A stretch of 64,000 bases of DNA from Sphingomonadales bacterium UBA7471 (GCA_002479765.1 DLOZ01000025.1:53129-117128); one strand, 5' to 3'; counted from the first letter of the stretch, positions 26,998 through 35,958 are shown. Made by a program: numbers and translations. The notes: generated from the sequence alone by a model not told the origin.

Positions 26998-27168
26998 ATG
27001 GTCGTTTGCGTGTGTAATGCCATCCGGGAAAAAGACCTGCGCGCTGCGGTGCGTTGCGGTTCTGAGCGCCCGAACGATGTGTACGCGCGCCTTGGTCGCA
27101 AACCGAAATGTGGCCAGTGCCTGACCTTTGCCCGAAATATTATCAGCGCCGGACCTGCGACCGCGTAG
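26998..27168 (+). CDS. bfd: Bacterioferritin-associated ferredoxin
   Basis: A 56-residue protein from ATG 26998 with an AGGAG ribosome-binding site at 26986-26990. It has the Bfd cysteine pattern C-x-C near the N-terminus (VCVCNAI) and C-x-x-C later (KCGQCL), which bind one [2Fe-2S] cluster. Bfd reduces the iron core of bacterioferritin to release iron. The bacterioferritin gene follows 100 bp downstream in the same direction. Confidence 0.93.
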   Translation: MVVCVCNAIREKDLRAAVRCGSERPNDVYARLGRKPKCGQCLTFARNIISAGPATA

Positions 27169-27268
27169 CATTAGCTATCCGATAATTGGCGGTTTTACGG
27201 CACTTTTCGCCTTCAACTGGGACATGTTTCCCGCTATCTTGTTTCGATACATTATAAAGGATTGTGCC

Positions 27269-27748
27269 ATGAAGGGTGATGCAAAGGTCATTGAGTATCT
27301 AAATGAGGCGCTCAAAAATGAATTGACCGCGGTGAACCAATATTGGCTGCATTATCGTATGCTCGACAATTGGGGCGTTTCCAAACTGGCGCATTTCGAA
27401 CGGCATGAGTCGATTGACGAGATGAAGCATGCCGACAAGCTGGCGGAGCGCATCCTGTTCTTGGACGGGTTACCCAATTTCCAGCTTCTTGGGCGCTTGC
27501 GCATTGGCGAAACGGTCGAAGAAATCCTGAAAGCGGATTTAGAGCTTGAATATGAAGCCCTGCGCCAACTGAAAGATGCCATCGCGCACAGCGAAGCTGT
27601 TCGGGATTATGTCAGCCGCGATCTGTTTGCCGAAATTCTTGAGAACGAAGAAGAGCATGTTGACGTGCTGGAAAAGCAGTTCGACATGATCGCACGCATG
27701 GGTATGGAAAACTATATTCAGTTGCAGTCGCAACCGCCCGAAGAATAA
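27269..27748 (+). CDS. bfr: Bacterioferritin
   Basis: A 159-residue protein from ATG 27269 with AAAGGA upstream. It matches Bfr over the full length: N-terminal KVIEYLNEALKNELTAVNQYWLHYRML, the haem-ligand region HESIDEMKHADKLAERILFLDGLPN containing the conserved Met, and LENEEEHVDVLEKQFDMI with the last ferroxidase ligands. It forms 24-mer shells that oxidise and store iron with haem b between subunits. Paired with bfd upstream. Confidence 0.96.
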   Translation: MKGDAKVIEYLNEALKNELTAVNQYWLHYRMLDNWGVSKLAHFERHESIDEMKHADKLAERILFLDGLPNFQLLGRLRIGETVEEILKADLELEYEALRQLKDAIAHSEAVRDYVSRDLFAEILENEEEHVDVLEKQFDMIARMGMENYIQLQSQPPEE

Positions 27749-28180
27749 TCAACCCAAGCGCATTCCGCCAAGGGCGTTGCGTTGGGTCGCCGCGACCGGA
27801 CGGCGCTCGACCAAAGGACTGGTTTCGGCCTCCAGCGCCAACAATGTCGCTTCGAACAGTGGACGCAGGCGAACGACCTTTTCAACAAGTTCAGACGGGT
27901 CGATCTGGATTTCGACATAATGGCGCGCGGCGACTTCAATTTCTTCGGCCAACAATGCCAAGCGATTCGCGCCAAATTGCCATGCCTCGCCTTTTAATGT
28001 GTGCGCGGGCATCACCAGCTTTGCCGAATCTTTCAGACGCATCGCCTCTTCGATTGCGGCCACCGATTTCGTGCCGTCTTCAAGGAAATAGCCCAATATG
28101 CGCACAAAGCCTGCACCCATTAGGCTGCGGGTTTCGCCAAAGGCTTTCCAGTCGATCAGTCCATCCGGATCGTTGGTCAA
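27749..28180 (-). CDS. Histidine-containing phosphotransfer (HPt) domain protein
   Basis: A 143-residue protein. The core ILGYFLEDGTKSVAAIEEAM followed by MPAHTLKGEAWQFGANRLALLAEEIE is the HPt four-helix pattern with the phospho-accepting His in A-H-T-L-K-G. No kinase or response regulator is adjacent, so it is an orphan relay protein. It converges on bfr, whose stop codon immediately abuts its own. Confidence 0.8.
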   Translation of the reverse strand: MTNDPDGLIDWKAFGETRSLMGAGFVRILGYFLEDGTKSVAAIEEAMRLKDSAKLVMPAHTLKGEAWQFGANRLALLAEEIEVAARHYVEIQIDPSELVEKVVRLRPLFEATLLALEAETSPLVERRPVAATQRNALGGMRLG

Positions 28181-28287
28181 ATATTCGCTCCCGGGACACG
28201 GAAATACGGTCCAGCACGAATATTACACCGGCAGAAGTAAACAGAGCGTTGACATAGTCTGTTTGCCAGACTGCGCCCAGCGCAAGA

Positions 28288-29685
28288 CTAATCCGCGAAC
28301 GGGTTTTTGGATGAACGGAAATTGATGCGCACGGGTACGGCACCGAAATCCAAATCACGGCGAATACCGTTGAGCAAATAGCGCGCATAGCTGGCGGGCA
28401 ATTCGTCGGTCCGGTTGCCGAAAATGACGAACGTCGGCGGGCGGTTGCGCGCCTGCGTCATATAACGCAATTTGATCCGCTTGCCACCGGGGGCAGGTGG
28501 CGGGTTTGCCGAAATCGCGGCTTCGAACCAGCGGTTAAGTATGCCGGTGGGCACGCGCTTGTTCCACGCCTCACGCGCGTCAAACGCCGCCGAAATCATC
28601 TGGTCCAGCCCCTTGCCGGTCAGCGCAGATACGGCGATCATCGGAACGCCCTTCAACTGCGACAGGCCTTCATCCAGCGCACCGCGAATCCCTTTGAACA
28701 GGCTGCCACCGTCGACGGCCACGTCCCATTTGTTAATCGCGACAATCAGCGCGCGGCCTTCTTGAATGACATGGTCCGCAATTTTCAGGTCTTGGACTTC
28801 CAAACCTTTGGTCGCGTCCAACAGCAATACGACGACTTCGGCAAAATCGATCGCGTGGCGGGCGTCGGCCACCGACAGCTTTTCAAGCTTGTCCTGCACC
28901 TTGGCGCGCTTGCGCATCCCTGCCGTATCGATCAGACGCACGCGCCGTTCGGTCAGCATTGGCGGGATATTGCCGTCTTCATCGGGCGCGCGCTCTTTCG
29001 GGCTTGGGTCGGTCCAGACCCAGTCCACCGAAATACTGTCGCGGGTAATCCCGGCCTCAGGCCCGGTAATCAAGCGATTCTCGCCCAAAATCTTGTTAAT
29101 GAGCGTGGATTTGCCTGCGTTCGGGCGGCCAACAATGGCCAGCTTCAATATCGCGTCAGGGGCTTCGGGGTCGGGCACTTCAAACGCACCGCCGTCAATA
29201 TGCGGCAACAGCGACTGGAACAGGTCAGCCATGCCTTCGCCATGTTCGCCGCTGATCGCAATTGGCTCGCCAAAGCCAAGCGCGTAGCTTTCCAATATGC
29301 CGTTATCGCCCTGCTTGCCTTCGGCCTTGTTCACGGCCAGCACGACGGGGGTCGCGCTGCTGCGCAGCCAACGGGCGATTTCTTCATCGAGCGGGGTGAC
29401 GCCGACACGACCGTCGATCAGGAACAACGCAACCTGCGCGCCGGCAATCGCGGCCTCGGTTTGCATCCGCATCCGGCCGGGCAGGGTATCGGGATCTTCA
29501 TCTTCATAACCTGCGGTATCGACAATGGTGAATTCAAGATCGAACAAGCGACCTTGGCCCTCACGCCGGTCGCGCGTGACGCCAGGCGTATCGTCGACAA
29601 GCGCCAGTTTCTTGCCAACCAGACGGTTGAACAAAGTTGACTTGCCGACATTGGGCCGACCGATAATGGCTACCGTCGGCAACAT
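28288..29685 (-). CDS. der: Ribosome-assembly GTPase Der (EngA)
   Basis: A 465-residue protein with two tandem GTPase domains: first P-loop GRPNVGKST near residue 8, DTPGVTRDR and DTAGYED; second P-loop GRPNAGKST near 185, DTAGMRKRAK and NKWD. A C-terminal KH-like domain ends with the basic/aromatic region. Der binds the 50S subunit and is needed for its assembly. It is followed on the same strand order by bamB upstream (bamB then der), a conserved bacterial neighbourhood. Confidence 0.97.
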   Translation of the reverse strand: MLPTVAIIGRPNVGKSTLFNRLVGKKLALVDDTPGVTRDRREGQGRLFDLEFTIVDTAGYEDEDPDTLPGRMRMQTEAAIAGAQVALFLIDGRVGVTPLDEEIARWLRSSATPVVLAVNKAEGKQGDNGILESYALGFGEPIAISGEHGEGMADLFQSLLPHIDGGAFEVPDPEAPDAILKLAIVGRPNAGKSTLINKILGENRLITGPEAGITRDSISVDWVWTDPSPKERAPDEDGNIPPMLTERRVRLIDTAGMRKRAKVQDKLEKLSVADARHAIDFAEVVVLLLDATKGLEVQDLKIADHVIQEGRALIVAINKWDVAVDGGSLFKGIRGALDEGLSQLKGVPMIAVSALTGKGLDQMISAAFDAREAWNKRVPTGILNRWFEAAISANPPPAPGGKRIKLRYMTQARNRPPTFVIFGNRTDELPASYARYLLNGIRRDLDFGAVPVRINFRSSKNPFAD

Positions 29686-29708
29686 GCCGGCATTACTCCT
29701 TTAATGAC

Positions 29709-31052
29709 TTAACCCCGGAACGCGGAAATGCGGCCGGAATCGTCCAAGATATATAATGTGTTGTTCGCCACGATCGGGGCGAGCGACACGTCATTCTTGA
29801 CGTCGAATATTTGGGTGGCGGCGCCCTCATCGGGGGAAACCGACCAGACAGCTCCACGCGAATTGGCAACGATCAAACGGCCACCGGCGAGGACCGGACC
29901 ATACCAGCTGATCGGGCCCTTTTTCTTCTTTTCATTTTTGAAACGCTGCAACTTTGAAATCCACCGGACCTTGCCGCTCGACCGCGCAACGCACAGCAGC
30001 TTTGCCTCGTCCGTCATCACAAATACCCAGTCGCCCACGGCGACAGGTGTTGAAATGCCGGCAATGTTGATTTCCCAAATGCGCTGGCCGCTGACCAGTT
30101 CATAAGATGCCATACGGCCACCCTTACCAAGCGCAAAGACGCGGCCACGGTCAATGACGGGATCGGCGTCAATGTCGGTCAATGTCGATACAGATGTCGA
30201 CATGGCCGTGCGCGACAAAGTGTCGCTCCACAGGCTGCGGCCATTTTCGTAGCGATAGGCGGCAAGCTCTCCGCTGGAATAGCCCGCGATGACCGTGCCT
30301 TGTGCCGCCGCAGGTGCGCCAACGCCAAAGATGCCCGATGCGGCAACCGGGCCAGCTTCGTTCCATTGGGGTTCACCGTCGCTTTGACGCAAGGCGTAAA
30401 TCTGGTTGTCCTGGGTCATGACATATAGATTGCCATTGGACAGTGTCGGCGCACCGCGCAGCGGCCCTGCAGGACGTTTTTTCCACACAAGCGCGCCGGT
30501 ATCGGCAGCAAGCGATGCAACATCGCCAACGCCGTTGGTCGCAAATATGTTGGTGGCGGTTGCGCTTACGCCGCCGCCATAGCGTGATGACTTGCCATCA
30601 TTTTTGACCTCAAGCGCATTGCTCCAGATTTGTGCACCGGTGTTGGCGTCAAAGGCGGTGACCCGCGCCGTGGTGTCGACAACATATAGACGCCCGTCGC
30701 TCATCGCCGGACTTGCGGCGAGGCGCGCACGCGGGTTGGCACCCTTTACGCGTGCGGTCCAGATACGCGTCAAACTTTGGCCCAGTTCAACATGGCCGGG
30801 TGATTTTGATGCATTGCCGCCGGGCTGCGCCCATGCTTCGTTGATATTTGCTGGTGGCAAGGTCACCGGAACATTGGCCAGCGCGGGATCAATATCCGTG
30901 TCGCGCTCGGTCCCCAATATGGCGAGGCGACTGCCGACGGTCGGGGTGTTGTTTTTCTTTCCGGCATCGCCGCGCATGCCGTCCAAAACGGCACAGCCGC
31001 CAAGGGTGGTGGATGCAGCGAGGACCAATAAAAGCTTACTGACAGTCTTCAA
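29709..31052 (-). CDS. bamB: Outer membrane assembly lipoprotein BamB (PQQ-like beta-propeller)
   Basis: A 447-residue protein with a lipoprotein signal (MKTVSKLLLVLAASTTLGGC). Repeated PQQ-type blades follow, for example VVDTTARVTAFDANTGAQIW, ASLAADTGALVWKK, YALRQSDGEPQWN and ASYELVSGQRIWEI. BamB is part of the BAM complex that folds outer membrane beta-barrels. Its position between der and a TPR (YfgM-like) protein matches the conserved yfgM-bamB-der order, which supports BamB over other PQQ proteins. Confidence 0.92.
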   Translation of the reverse strand: MKTVSKLLLVLAASTTLGGCAVLDGMRGDAGKKNNTPTVGSRLAILGTERDTDIDPALANVPVTLPPANINEAWAQPGGNASKSPGHVELGQSLTRIWTARVKGANPRARLAASPAMSDGRLYVVDTTARVTAFDANTGAQIWSNALEVKNDGKSSRYGGGVSATATNIFATNGVGDVASLAADTGALVWKKRPAGPLRGAPTLSNGNLYVMTQDNQIYALRQSDGEPQWNEAGPVAASGIFGVGAPAAAQGTVIAGYSSGELAAYRYENGRSLWSDTLSRTAMSTSVSTLTDIDADPVIDRGRVFALGKGGRMASYELVSGQRIWEINIAGISTPVAVGDWVFVMTDEAKLLCVARSSGKVRWISKLQRFKNEKKKKGPISWYGPVLAGGRLIVANSRGAVWSVSPDEGAATQIFDVKNDVSLAPIVANNTLYILDDSGRISAFRG

Positions 31053-31054
31053 TT

Positions 31055-31819
31055 TTACTCTCCCTTGGAGGCGGTTTCATCCGCCTTCGATGCCGCATTG
31101 CGCTTTGCGTCAACCTGAACAGTATCTACGCCAAGCGCGCCAGCCATTTGTTGCGAACGGCTGCGCAGCGACTCCGGCAGGTCCTCCTGCTTGGCAATCT
31201 GGGCAAAAATCGGGCCGGCCAAATTGTCCTTACCCATTTTTATATAGGCCAAAGCCGTCAGCTCACCCGCGCTGCCGAACCATGCATGGCCGGGGGTCGC
31301 AAGTGGCTTTAACCGGTCAATAACCTGTTGCGGCGGGATCGAATCAAATTCGGCGCTGACCTGGCGAATGAGCGCGAGATCGCGGAATGTCTGCGGCAGG
31401 CTGCTGTCTGCGGCGACCTTTGCATATATTGCGATCGCTTTCTTGGTCTCACCGTCTTCGCCGAGCAAATTGGCTTCGACCAGCTGCGCCATGGCGCGAT
31501 ATCCGGGCTGGTCCGCCTTGGCGAGTGTCGCCAGCTGCGCGCGGGCTTCTTTTTCCTGACCGGCGCGCAATTTGTCCATCGCATCCACGAACAGTTCGCT
31601 TTGCAAATCTGCCGCCGCCTGCTTTTGGTTGTGATAGACAATCCAGCCGCCAAAGGCGAGCAAGCCCGCGGCAATTGCGGCCAATAACCAGCGTCCGTAA
31701 CGTGTCCAGAAATGGGTGAGATCGCTGGCGCGGACGGCATCGTCCACTTCGCGCAAAAACGCTTCGTCGCTTCCGCTCCGGTCTTTTTCAGGGCGCTGTT
31801 CTGTCGGTGTCAAAGCCAA
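31055..31819 (-). CDS. Membrane-anchored TPR protein (YfgM-like)
   Basis: A 254-residue protein. One membrane segment (LLAAIAAGLLAFGGWIVYHN, about residues 46-65) follows a short charged cytoplasmic tail, and the rest is helical TPR-like (KQAAADLQSELFVDAMDKLRAGQEKEA and later repeats). YfgM-type proteins are inner-membrane anchored periplasmic partners of the Sec/SurA/BAM machinery. It is two bases from bamB, so one transcript is likely. Confidence 0.85.
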   Translation of the reverse strand: MALTPTEQRPEKDRSGSDEAFLREVDDAVRASDLTHFWTRYGRWLLAAIAAGLLAFGGWIVYHNQKQAAADLQSELFVDAMDKLRAGQEKEARAQLATLAKADQPGYRAMAQLVEANLLGEDGETKKAIAIYAKVAADSSLPQTFRDLALIRQVSAEFDSIPPQQVIDRLKPLATPGHAWFGSAGELTALAYIKMGKDNLAGPIFAQIAKQEDLPESLRSRSQQMAGALGVDTVQVDAKRNAASKADETASKGE

Positions 31820-31896
31820 GAGGGCCTCCGATTATAAATAGTCATAATGTGTTGGAGCCGTCCTTAGCCCGACTTGGCTGGATAGGCCAGCCTGCT

Positions 31897-32763
31897 TTAC
31901 GCAGGTTGGTACAGCTGTTCGGGTCCGGGGAAGCTGCGGTCACGCACGCCCGCGGCATATTCGCGCACCGCATCTTCAACGCTGACGCCCATATTGCCGA
32001 ATTTTTTGACGAACTTTGGCACGCGGTCGAACAGGCCCAACATGTCTTCGGCGACCAAAACTTGCCCGTCGCATTGCGCGGACGCACCAATGCCAATCGT
32101 CGGGCAGGCAACTTTCTGCGTAATTTCAATGGCGATAGGTTCCAGAACGCCTTCGATCACCATGGCAAACGCACCGGCATCGGACATCGCGATGGCGTCT
32201 TCGACAATCGATTTGGCTTCTTCGGGGCTCTTGCCGCGCACGCCATAGCCGCCAAGGATGTTCACGGCTTGCGGCGTCAGGCCGACATGCGCCATCACCG
32301 GAATGCCGCGTGATGTCAGGAATTCGACCGTAGGGGCCAAAACCTTGCCGCCTTCCAACTTGACCGCAGCGGCTCCCGTTTCCTTCAACAGCCGCGATGC
32401 ATTGACAAATGCCTGCTCGGCCGAGGCTTCGTACGACCCAAAGGGCATGTCGACGATGACGGCGGCGTGATAGCTGCCGCGTACGACCGCTGCGCCATGC
32501 GCGGCCATCATTTCCATCGTCACCGCCACTGTGTGCGGCAGACCGTAAATCACCTGACCCAGCGAGTCGCCGACGAGCAGCATATCGCAATGCGGATCCA
32601 TCAATTGCGCCATGCGCACGGTATAGGCGGTCAGCATGACGAGCGGTTCCTTGCCCTTTTGCTGACGGATGCGCGGCACGGTCAGCCGCTTCATCGGCGA
32701 AGGCGTCGGGTTCGCACGGCTGGTGGATGTGTCGAACGTGAGCGTTTTTGAATTGGTAGACAT
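31897..32763 (-). CDS. panB: 3-methyl-2-oxobutanoate hydroxymethyltransferase
   Basis: A 288-residue protein from ATG 32763; upstream codons to 32790 are unsupported. It matches PanB: MLTAYTVRMAQLMDPHCDMLLVGDSLGQVIYGL (with the metal-binding D in VGDS), VKLEGG, and PVMAHVGLTPQAVNILGGYGVRGKS. It adds a hydroxymethyl group to ketoisovalerate using methylene-THF in the first committed step of pantothenate synthesis. It is divergent from the membrane-protein/XRE pair. Confidence 0.95.
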   Translation of the reverse strand: MSTNSKTLTFDTSTSRANPTPSPMKRLTVPRIRQQKGKEPLVMLTAYTVRMAQLMDPHCDMLLVGDSLGQVIYGLPHTVAVTMEMMAAHGAAVVRGSYHAAVIVDMPFGSYEASAEQAFVNASRLLKETGAAAVKLEGGKVLAPTVEFLTSRGIPVMAHVGLTPQAVNILGGYGVRGKSPEEAKSIVEDAIAMSDAGAFAMVIEGVLEPIAIEITQKVACPTIGIGASAQCDGQVLVAEDMLGLFDRVPKFVKKFGNMGVSVEDAVREYAAGVRDRSFPGPEQLYQPA

Positions 32764-32818
32764 GGCGGAGGACTTAGCCGCTAAACGCACCGCACGAAAG
32801 GAAGAACGGGCGGTGTGT

Positions 32819-32876
32819 ATGTTATATTTGACTCTATGTTAAAAATAGCTAACATGAAGTGCGAATCATGTAACAT
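32819..32876. promoter_or_regulatory. Cluster of four ATGTTA/TAACAT half-sites
   Basis: ATGTTA occurs at 32819-32824 and 32836-32841, and its complement TAACAT at 32850-32855 and 32871-32876. The inner pair forms an 8-bp-spaced palindrome and the outer pair is nested around it. They lie in the intergenic gap between panB and the membrane-protein gene. A role as operator of the XRE-type regulator encoded two genes downstream is inferred. Confidence 0.5.
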
Positions 32877-32888
32877 TGGAGATTGTCG

Positions 32889-33311
32889 ATGTCCTTCCGC
32901 GAGAAAATTCATTGGATTGCGTTGGTCGGGTTGCTGTCCGCTTTCGGCTGGTATTTCCTGAACTACCCTTGGGAAATCGCGAACTCGCCCAAGGGAATGT
33001 ACACGGCTGTGTGGATGTTACTGCCGGTGACGATCATCTTTTTGGTACCAATGGTCGCGGGGGCCGCCTTTTTTGCGATCCGTTCCCCGAAGGACGCTGA
33101 TCTGAAAGAAGACGAGCGCGAAAAGGGCATTCATCTGAGGGGAACCCATCTGGCCTATTATCCGTTGGCCATAGGCGTTCAGCTGAATATCTTCGTGCTT
33201 ATAAACGGATTCAATTATGGGTACGCCGTGACCATCCTGATCGCCACATTGGTTATTGCCGAACTCATTCGCGTGGGGTCGCAGCTATATTATTATCGGC
33301 GTGGCTACTGA
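32889..33311 (+). CDS. Four-helix membrane protein paired with an XRE regulator
   Basis: A 140-residue protein from ATG 32889. Hydrophobic helices lie near residues 9-26, 38-63, 92-109 and 111-130; a charged loop KDADLKEDEREKGIHLRGTH sits between helices 2 and 3. That layout resembles DUF2178-type membrane proteins often co-encoded with small XRE regulators. The function is unknown. The XRE gene begins four bases after its stop. Confidence 0.75.
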   Translation: MSFREKIHWIALVGLLSAFGWYFLNYPWEIANSPKGMYTAVWMLLPVTIIFLVPMVAGAAFFAIRSPKDADLKEDEREKGIHLRGTHLAYYPLAIGVQLNIFVLINGFNYGYAVTILIATLVIAELIRVGSQLYYYRRGY

Positions 33312-33315
33312 CCCG

Positions 33316-33531
33316 ATGGCGCAAACACCCTTCACCAACGATATCCGCATGCTGCGCTTCCTCGCCGGCGAAATGACGCAGGGCGATTTGGGCGACAAGG
33401 TGGGCGTCACGCGCCAGACCATCGCCGCCATTGAGCAGGGCAAATATTCACCCTCGCTTGAGGTCGCGTTTCGCATCGCCCATGTCTTTGGAAAGCCGCT
33501 GGAGGAGGTTTTCCAATGGCAGCAGGACTGA
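33316..33531 (+). CDS. Small XRE-family transcriptional regulator
   Basis: A 71-residue protein from ATG 33316 consisting of a single Cro/CI-type helix-turn-helix: MTQGDLGDKVGVTRQTIAAIEQGKYSPSLEVAFRIAHVFGKPLEEVF. It belongs to the short YozG-like group that is usually encoded next to a membrane protein. Binding to the ATGTTA cluster upstream of the pair is the obvious hypothesis. Confidence 0.9.
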   Translation: MAQTPFTNDIRMLRFLAGEMTQGDLGDKVGVTRQTIAAIEQGKYSPSLEVAFRIAHVFGKPLEEVFQWQQD

Positions 33532-33561
33532 CGCGGCTGGCCTTCGTTATTGGCCTGATCG

Positions 33562-34614
33562 TTAATCGCCCCGTGCCGACACGGCCTCTGCGACATTATC
33601 ACTGAAAATGCCGTCAATGCCCGTGGCCAAAAACGCCTTCATCTCGGCTTCCACATCGCCAATGCCGCGCGGGTCGATGCCCGATTTTTGCGCCAGCGGC
33701 AGGAAGTAATTTTCGCGGCGGAATGTCCATGGGTGGACGGCAAGGCCCACCTTATGCGCATCGGCGACAAGCGTTGTGGGCGTGCCCAGATTGCCGATCA
33801 TCGTGCGCGGGATGACCATCGCCTTGTGCGGGCCAATGCCATCGGCATAGGTCGCGACCATTTTCAGGCCCTCGGCCGTCGCCATTTGCGAATAGGTCAG
33901 ATCGCTGCGGTCGGCGGGGCTGCCCGTTTCGTCCATCAGCTGGATCAGCCGCAATTTCGTCTTGGGCCGCAACGCTTTTAGATTTTCGACCTCAAATGAT
34001 TGGATGAAAATCGGCGCGTCTTTTGTGACATGGCCAAAACGGGTCAGCAGCGCCAGCAACGGCGCCTCATGCGGCAAGCCGATCGACGCGAAATAGCTTG
34101 GGTGCTTGGTTTCGGGATAGACGCCGACATTATGCGCCTTGGCGAGGGTCAGTATCTCTTCAAAGGTCGGGATTTCAAACTGCCGGTCAAACGCCATATT
34201 GTCTTGGCGCAATTGCGGCAGGCGTTCCTTCGCACGCAGGGTCTTGAGCTCGGCCAGCGTGAAATCTTCGGTGAACCAGCCGGTCCTTTTCTCACCATCA
34301 ATGGTCTTGCTTGTCTTGCGGTCGGCAAACTCGCGCTTCTCGGCAATATTGGTGGTTTCCGAAATCTCATTCTCATGCCGCGCGACCAGAACGCCGTCTT
34401 TCGTCAGGACAAGGTCCGGCTCGATATAATCCGCGCCCTGTTCAATCGCGAGCGTGTAGCTCGCGATGGTATGTTCGGGCCGCTCACCCGATGCGCCGCG
34501 GTGCGCGATGATGATGGCTTGGCCGTTTAAGGGTTTTTCCATGGCGTGGCTTTCCAGTGTCGCGCAGGCGGGTAACAAGAATAAGGTGATGAAGAGGGCG
34601 TGCAGATTTTTCAT
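33562..34614 (-). CDS. Glycerophosphodiester phosphodiesterase, lipoprotein
   Basis: A 350-residue protein from ATG 34614. The signal peptide MKNLHALFITLFLLPAC has a lipobox LPAC. The catalytic GDPD motif IIAHRGASGERPEHT (His-Arg and Glu) is followed by YIEPDLVLTKDGVLVARHE with the metal ligands E-x-D and the second His. GlpQ-type enzymes hydrolyse glycerophosphodiesters to glycerol-3-phosphate in the periplasm. The length fits the periplasmic GlpQ class. It converges on the XRE gene. Confidence 0.92.
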   Translation of the reverse strand: MKNLHALFITLFLLPACATLESHAMEKPLNGQAIIIAHRGASGERPEHTIASYTLAIEQGADYIEPDLVLTKDGVLVARHENEISETTNIAEKREFADRKTSKTIDGEKRTGWFTEDFTLAELKTLRAKERLPQLRQDNMAFDRQFEIPTFEEILTLAKAHNVGVYPETKHPSYFASIGLPHEAPLLALLTRFGHVTKDAPIFIQSFEVENLKALRPKTKLRLIQLMDETGSPADRSDLTYSQMATAEGLKMVATYADGIGPHKAMVIPRTMIGNLGTPTTLVADAHKVGLAVHPWTFRRENYFLPLAQKSGIDPRGIGDVEAEMKAFLATGIDGIFSDNVAEAVSARGD

Positions 34615-34639
34615 ATCGCCTTCATGGCGGCGCAGCATG

Positions 34640-34996
34640 TCATTTCTGCGACATGACCGGTTCCCATTCGGATTCCTTGAAACCCACCAGCAAAGTCGGG
34701 CCGCCTTCGACGACGGGCCGTTTGATCATCGACGGGTTGGCGACCATCAAAGCGATGGCTTTGCCCTCATCAATGTCGGCCTTGTCGGCATCGGGCAATT
34801 TCTTGAACGTGGTGCCGGCCTTGTTCAGCAGCTTTTCCCAGCCAACTTGGCCGGCCCAGCGCGCCAGATGCGCTTCGGTCACGCCTGCCTTTTTATAATC
34901 ATGAAAGACAAAGCCGACGCCGCGCGCATCAAGATAATTCCGCGCCTTTTTGACGGTGTCGCAATTGGGAATGCCGTAGAGGGTGATGTGTGACAT
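34640..34996 (-). CDS. ArsC/Spx-family protein (YffB type)
   Basis: A 118-residue protein from ATG 34996. It opens with ITLYGIPNCDTVKKARNYLDARG, giving the single conserved Cys of the YffB/ArsC-like branch. It contains VGWEKLLNKAGTTFKKL and the cis-Pro region MIKRPVVEGG. Members look like glutathione-dependent thiol reductases; the physiological substrate is unknown. It lies 25 bp upstream of the GDPD gene on the same strand. Confidence 0.9.
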   Translation of the reverse strand: MSHITLYGIPNCDTVKKARNYLDARGVGFVFHDYKKAGVTEAHLARWAGQVGWEKLLNKAGTTFKKLPDADKADIDEGKAIALMVANPSMIKRPVVEGGPTLLVGFKESEWEPVMSQK

Positions 34997-35165
34997 GGGT
35001 TTCTTTCTGGTGCGCCTTTGTGGGGTGGTGAAGTGCCATCGCATATTCTTTCGGCTTTTTCGATGAAAGCTTTGCGCGTGATGGTCAAAAAAGCGGATTG
35101 GCAGGTTGAGACCCACTATCGGACGGAGCCAGAGAGAGCTAAACACAACTGAGGGAGACTGGACA

Positions 35166-35507
35166 ATGGTGCTGCTTACAATCGGGTCTGCTTTCGTTGC
35201 CGTGATAATATGGCTTGCGCTTCGCGCCAATAGCCGGTTTTCCAGTGAACGGCGCCTACCCATGCAATGGTGGCTCAACGGGGACGTGACTTGGTATGCG
35301 CCACGTCGCATAGCATTGGCCTTCATTCCGGCATTAGCAACCATTGTCTTTGCCTCATATGTTGCCCTTAGCCTCACAACAAAACCCAGAGCTGGTGATG
35401 AGCAACTCGTCATACCCGCTATGTTCTTTATGGGTTTTCTGTTGCTGGGCATTCAGTGGCTTCATTTATATTTGGTAAGAAGAACACTGGATCGGAATGG
35501 CGGCTAA
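35166..35507 (+). CDS. Small membrane protein
   Basis: A 113-residue protein from ATG 35166 with a GAGGGAG ribosome-binding site. Three hydrophobic helices are visible (VLLTIGSAFVAVIIWLAL, IALAFIPALATIVFASYVAL, AMFFMGFLLLGIQWLHLYL). No family is recognised. It stands alone between the YffB gene and an intergenic palindrome. Confidence 0.65.
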   Translation: MVLLTIGSAFVAVIIWLALRANSRFSSERRLPMQWWLNGDVTWYAPRRIALAFIPALATIVFASYVALSLTTKPRAGDEQLVIPAMFFMGFLLLGIQWLHLYLVRRTLDRNGG

Positions 35508-35560
35508 CGCTGCAACCGGGCACACACACCGCACTCACACACTCCGCCGCCGCCCCCTCC

Positions 35561-35640
35561 GTCACCCTGAACTTGTTTCAGGGTCTTACTTTTTCTCGAG
35601 CGGTGCAGAATAAAGACCCTGAAACGAGTTCAGGGTGACG
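35561..35640. repeat. Dispersed palindromic repeat, family B copy 1
   Basis: Near-perfect inverted repeat of about 27-bp arms, GTCACCCTGAACTTG...TCAGGGTCTT at 35561-35587 and its complement at 35612-35639, separated by a T-rich and GC-containing spacer. A second, more diverged copy is at 54631-54705. Confidence 0.82.
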
Positions 35641-35958
35641 AAGGGGGGTGTAACATGGCCCGCCACCCTTAGCGCCTCCGCCCTACCCCCTTCGTGCCTT
35701 TGTGCCTTTGTGCGCCAAAACATCGCCCCCACCCTATCGGGCTTAATCGCGTTTTAGCGCACGCGTTACGGTGGTGTCTCGAAAGGCCGATACGCAGTCC
35801 TGATAATGATTTCACCTCGGTCCAGAGTAACATCGAACAGTGTGGCAATCTGACGACGAAACTGGGTCAACCGATCATTGCCGCTGAATTCCGGCTGACT
35901 GTCGAATGCAGATTGGGTGGTTTCGTGTGCACCGGCAATCACCCGCACTGCCTGAGAA
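35641..35958. other. Gap without a supported gene
   Basis: It holds short repeats of CTTTGTGC (near 35695-35715) and one 60-codon minus-strand frame from a GTG (35766-35948) with no recognised similarity. Nothing else stands out. Confidence 0.4.

Noticed and set aside
35766..35948. A 60-codon minus-strand frame from GTG next to the DUF2805 gene
   Set aside because: Composition is protein-like but no similarity or good ribosome-binding site was seen; left undecided.
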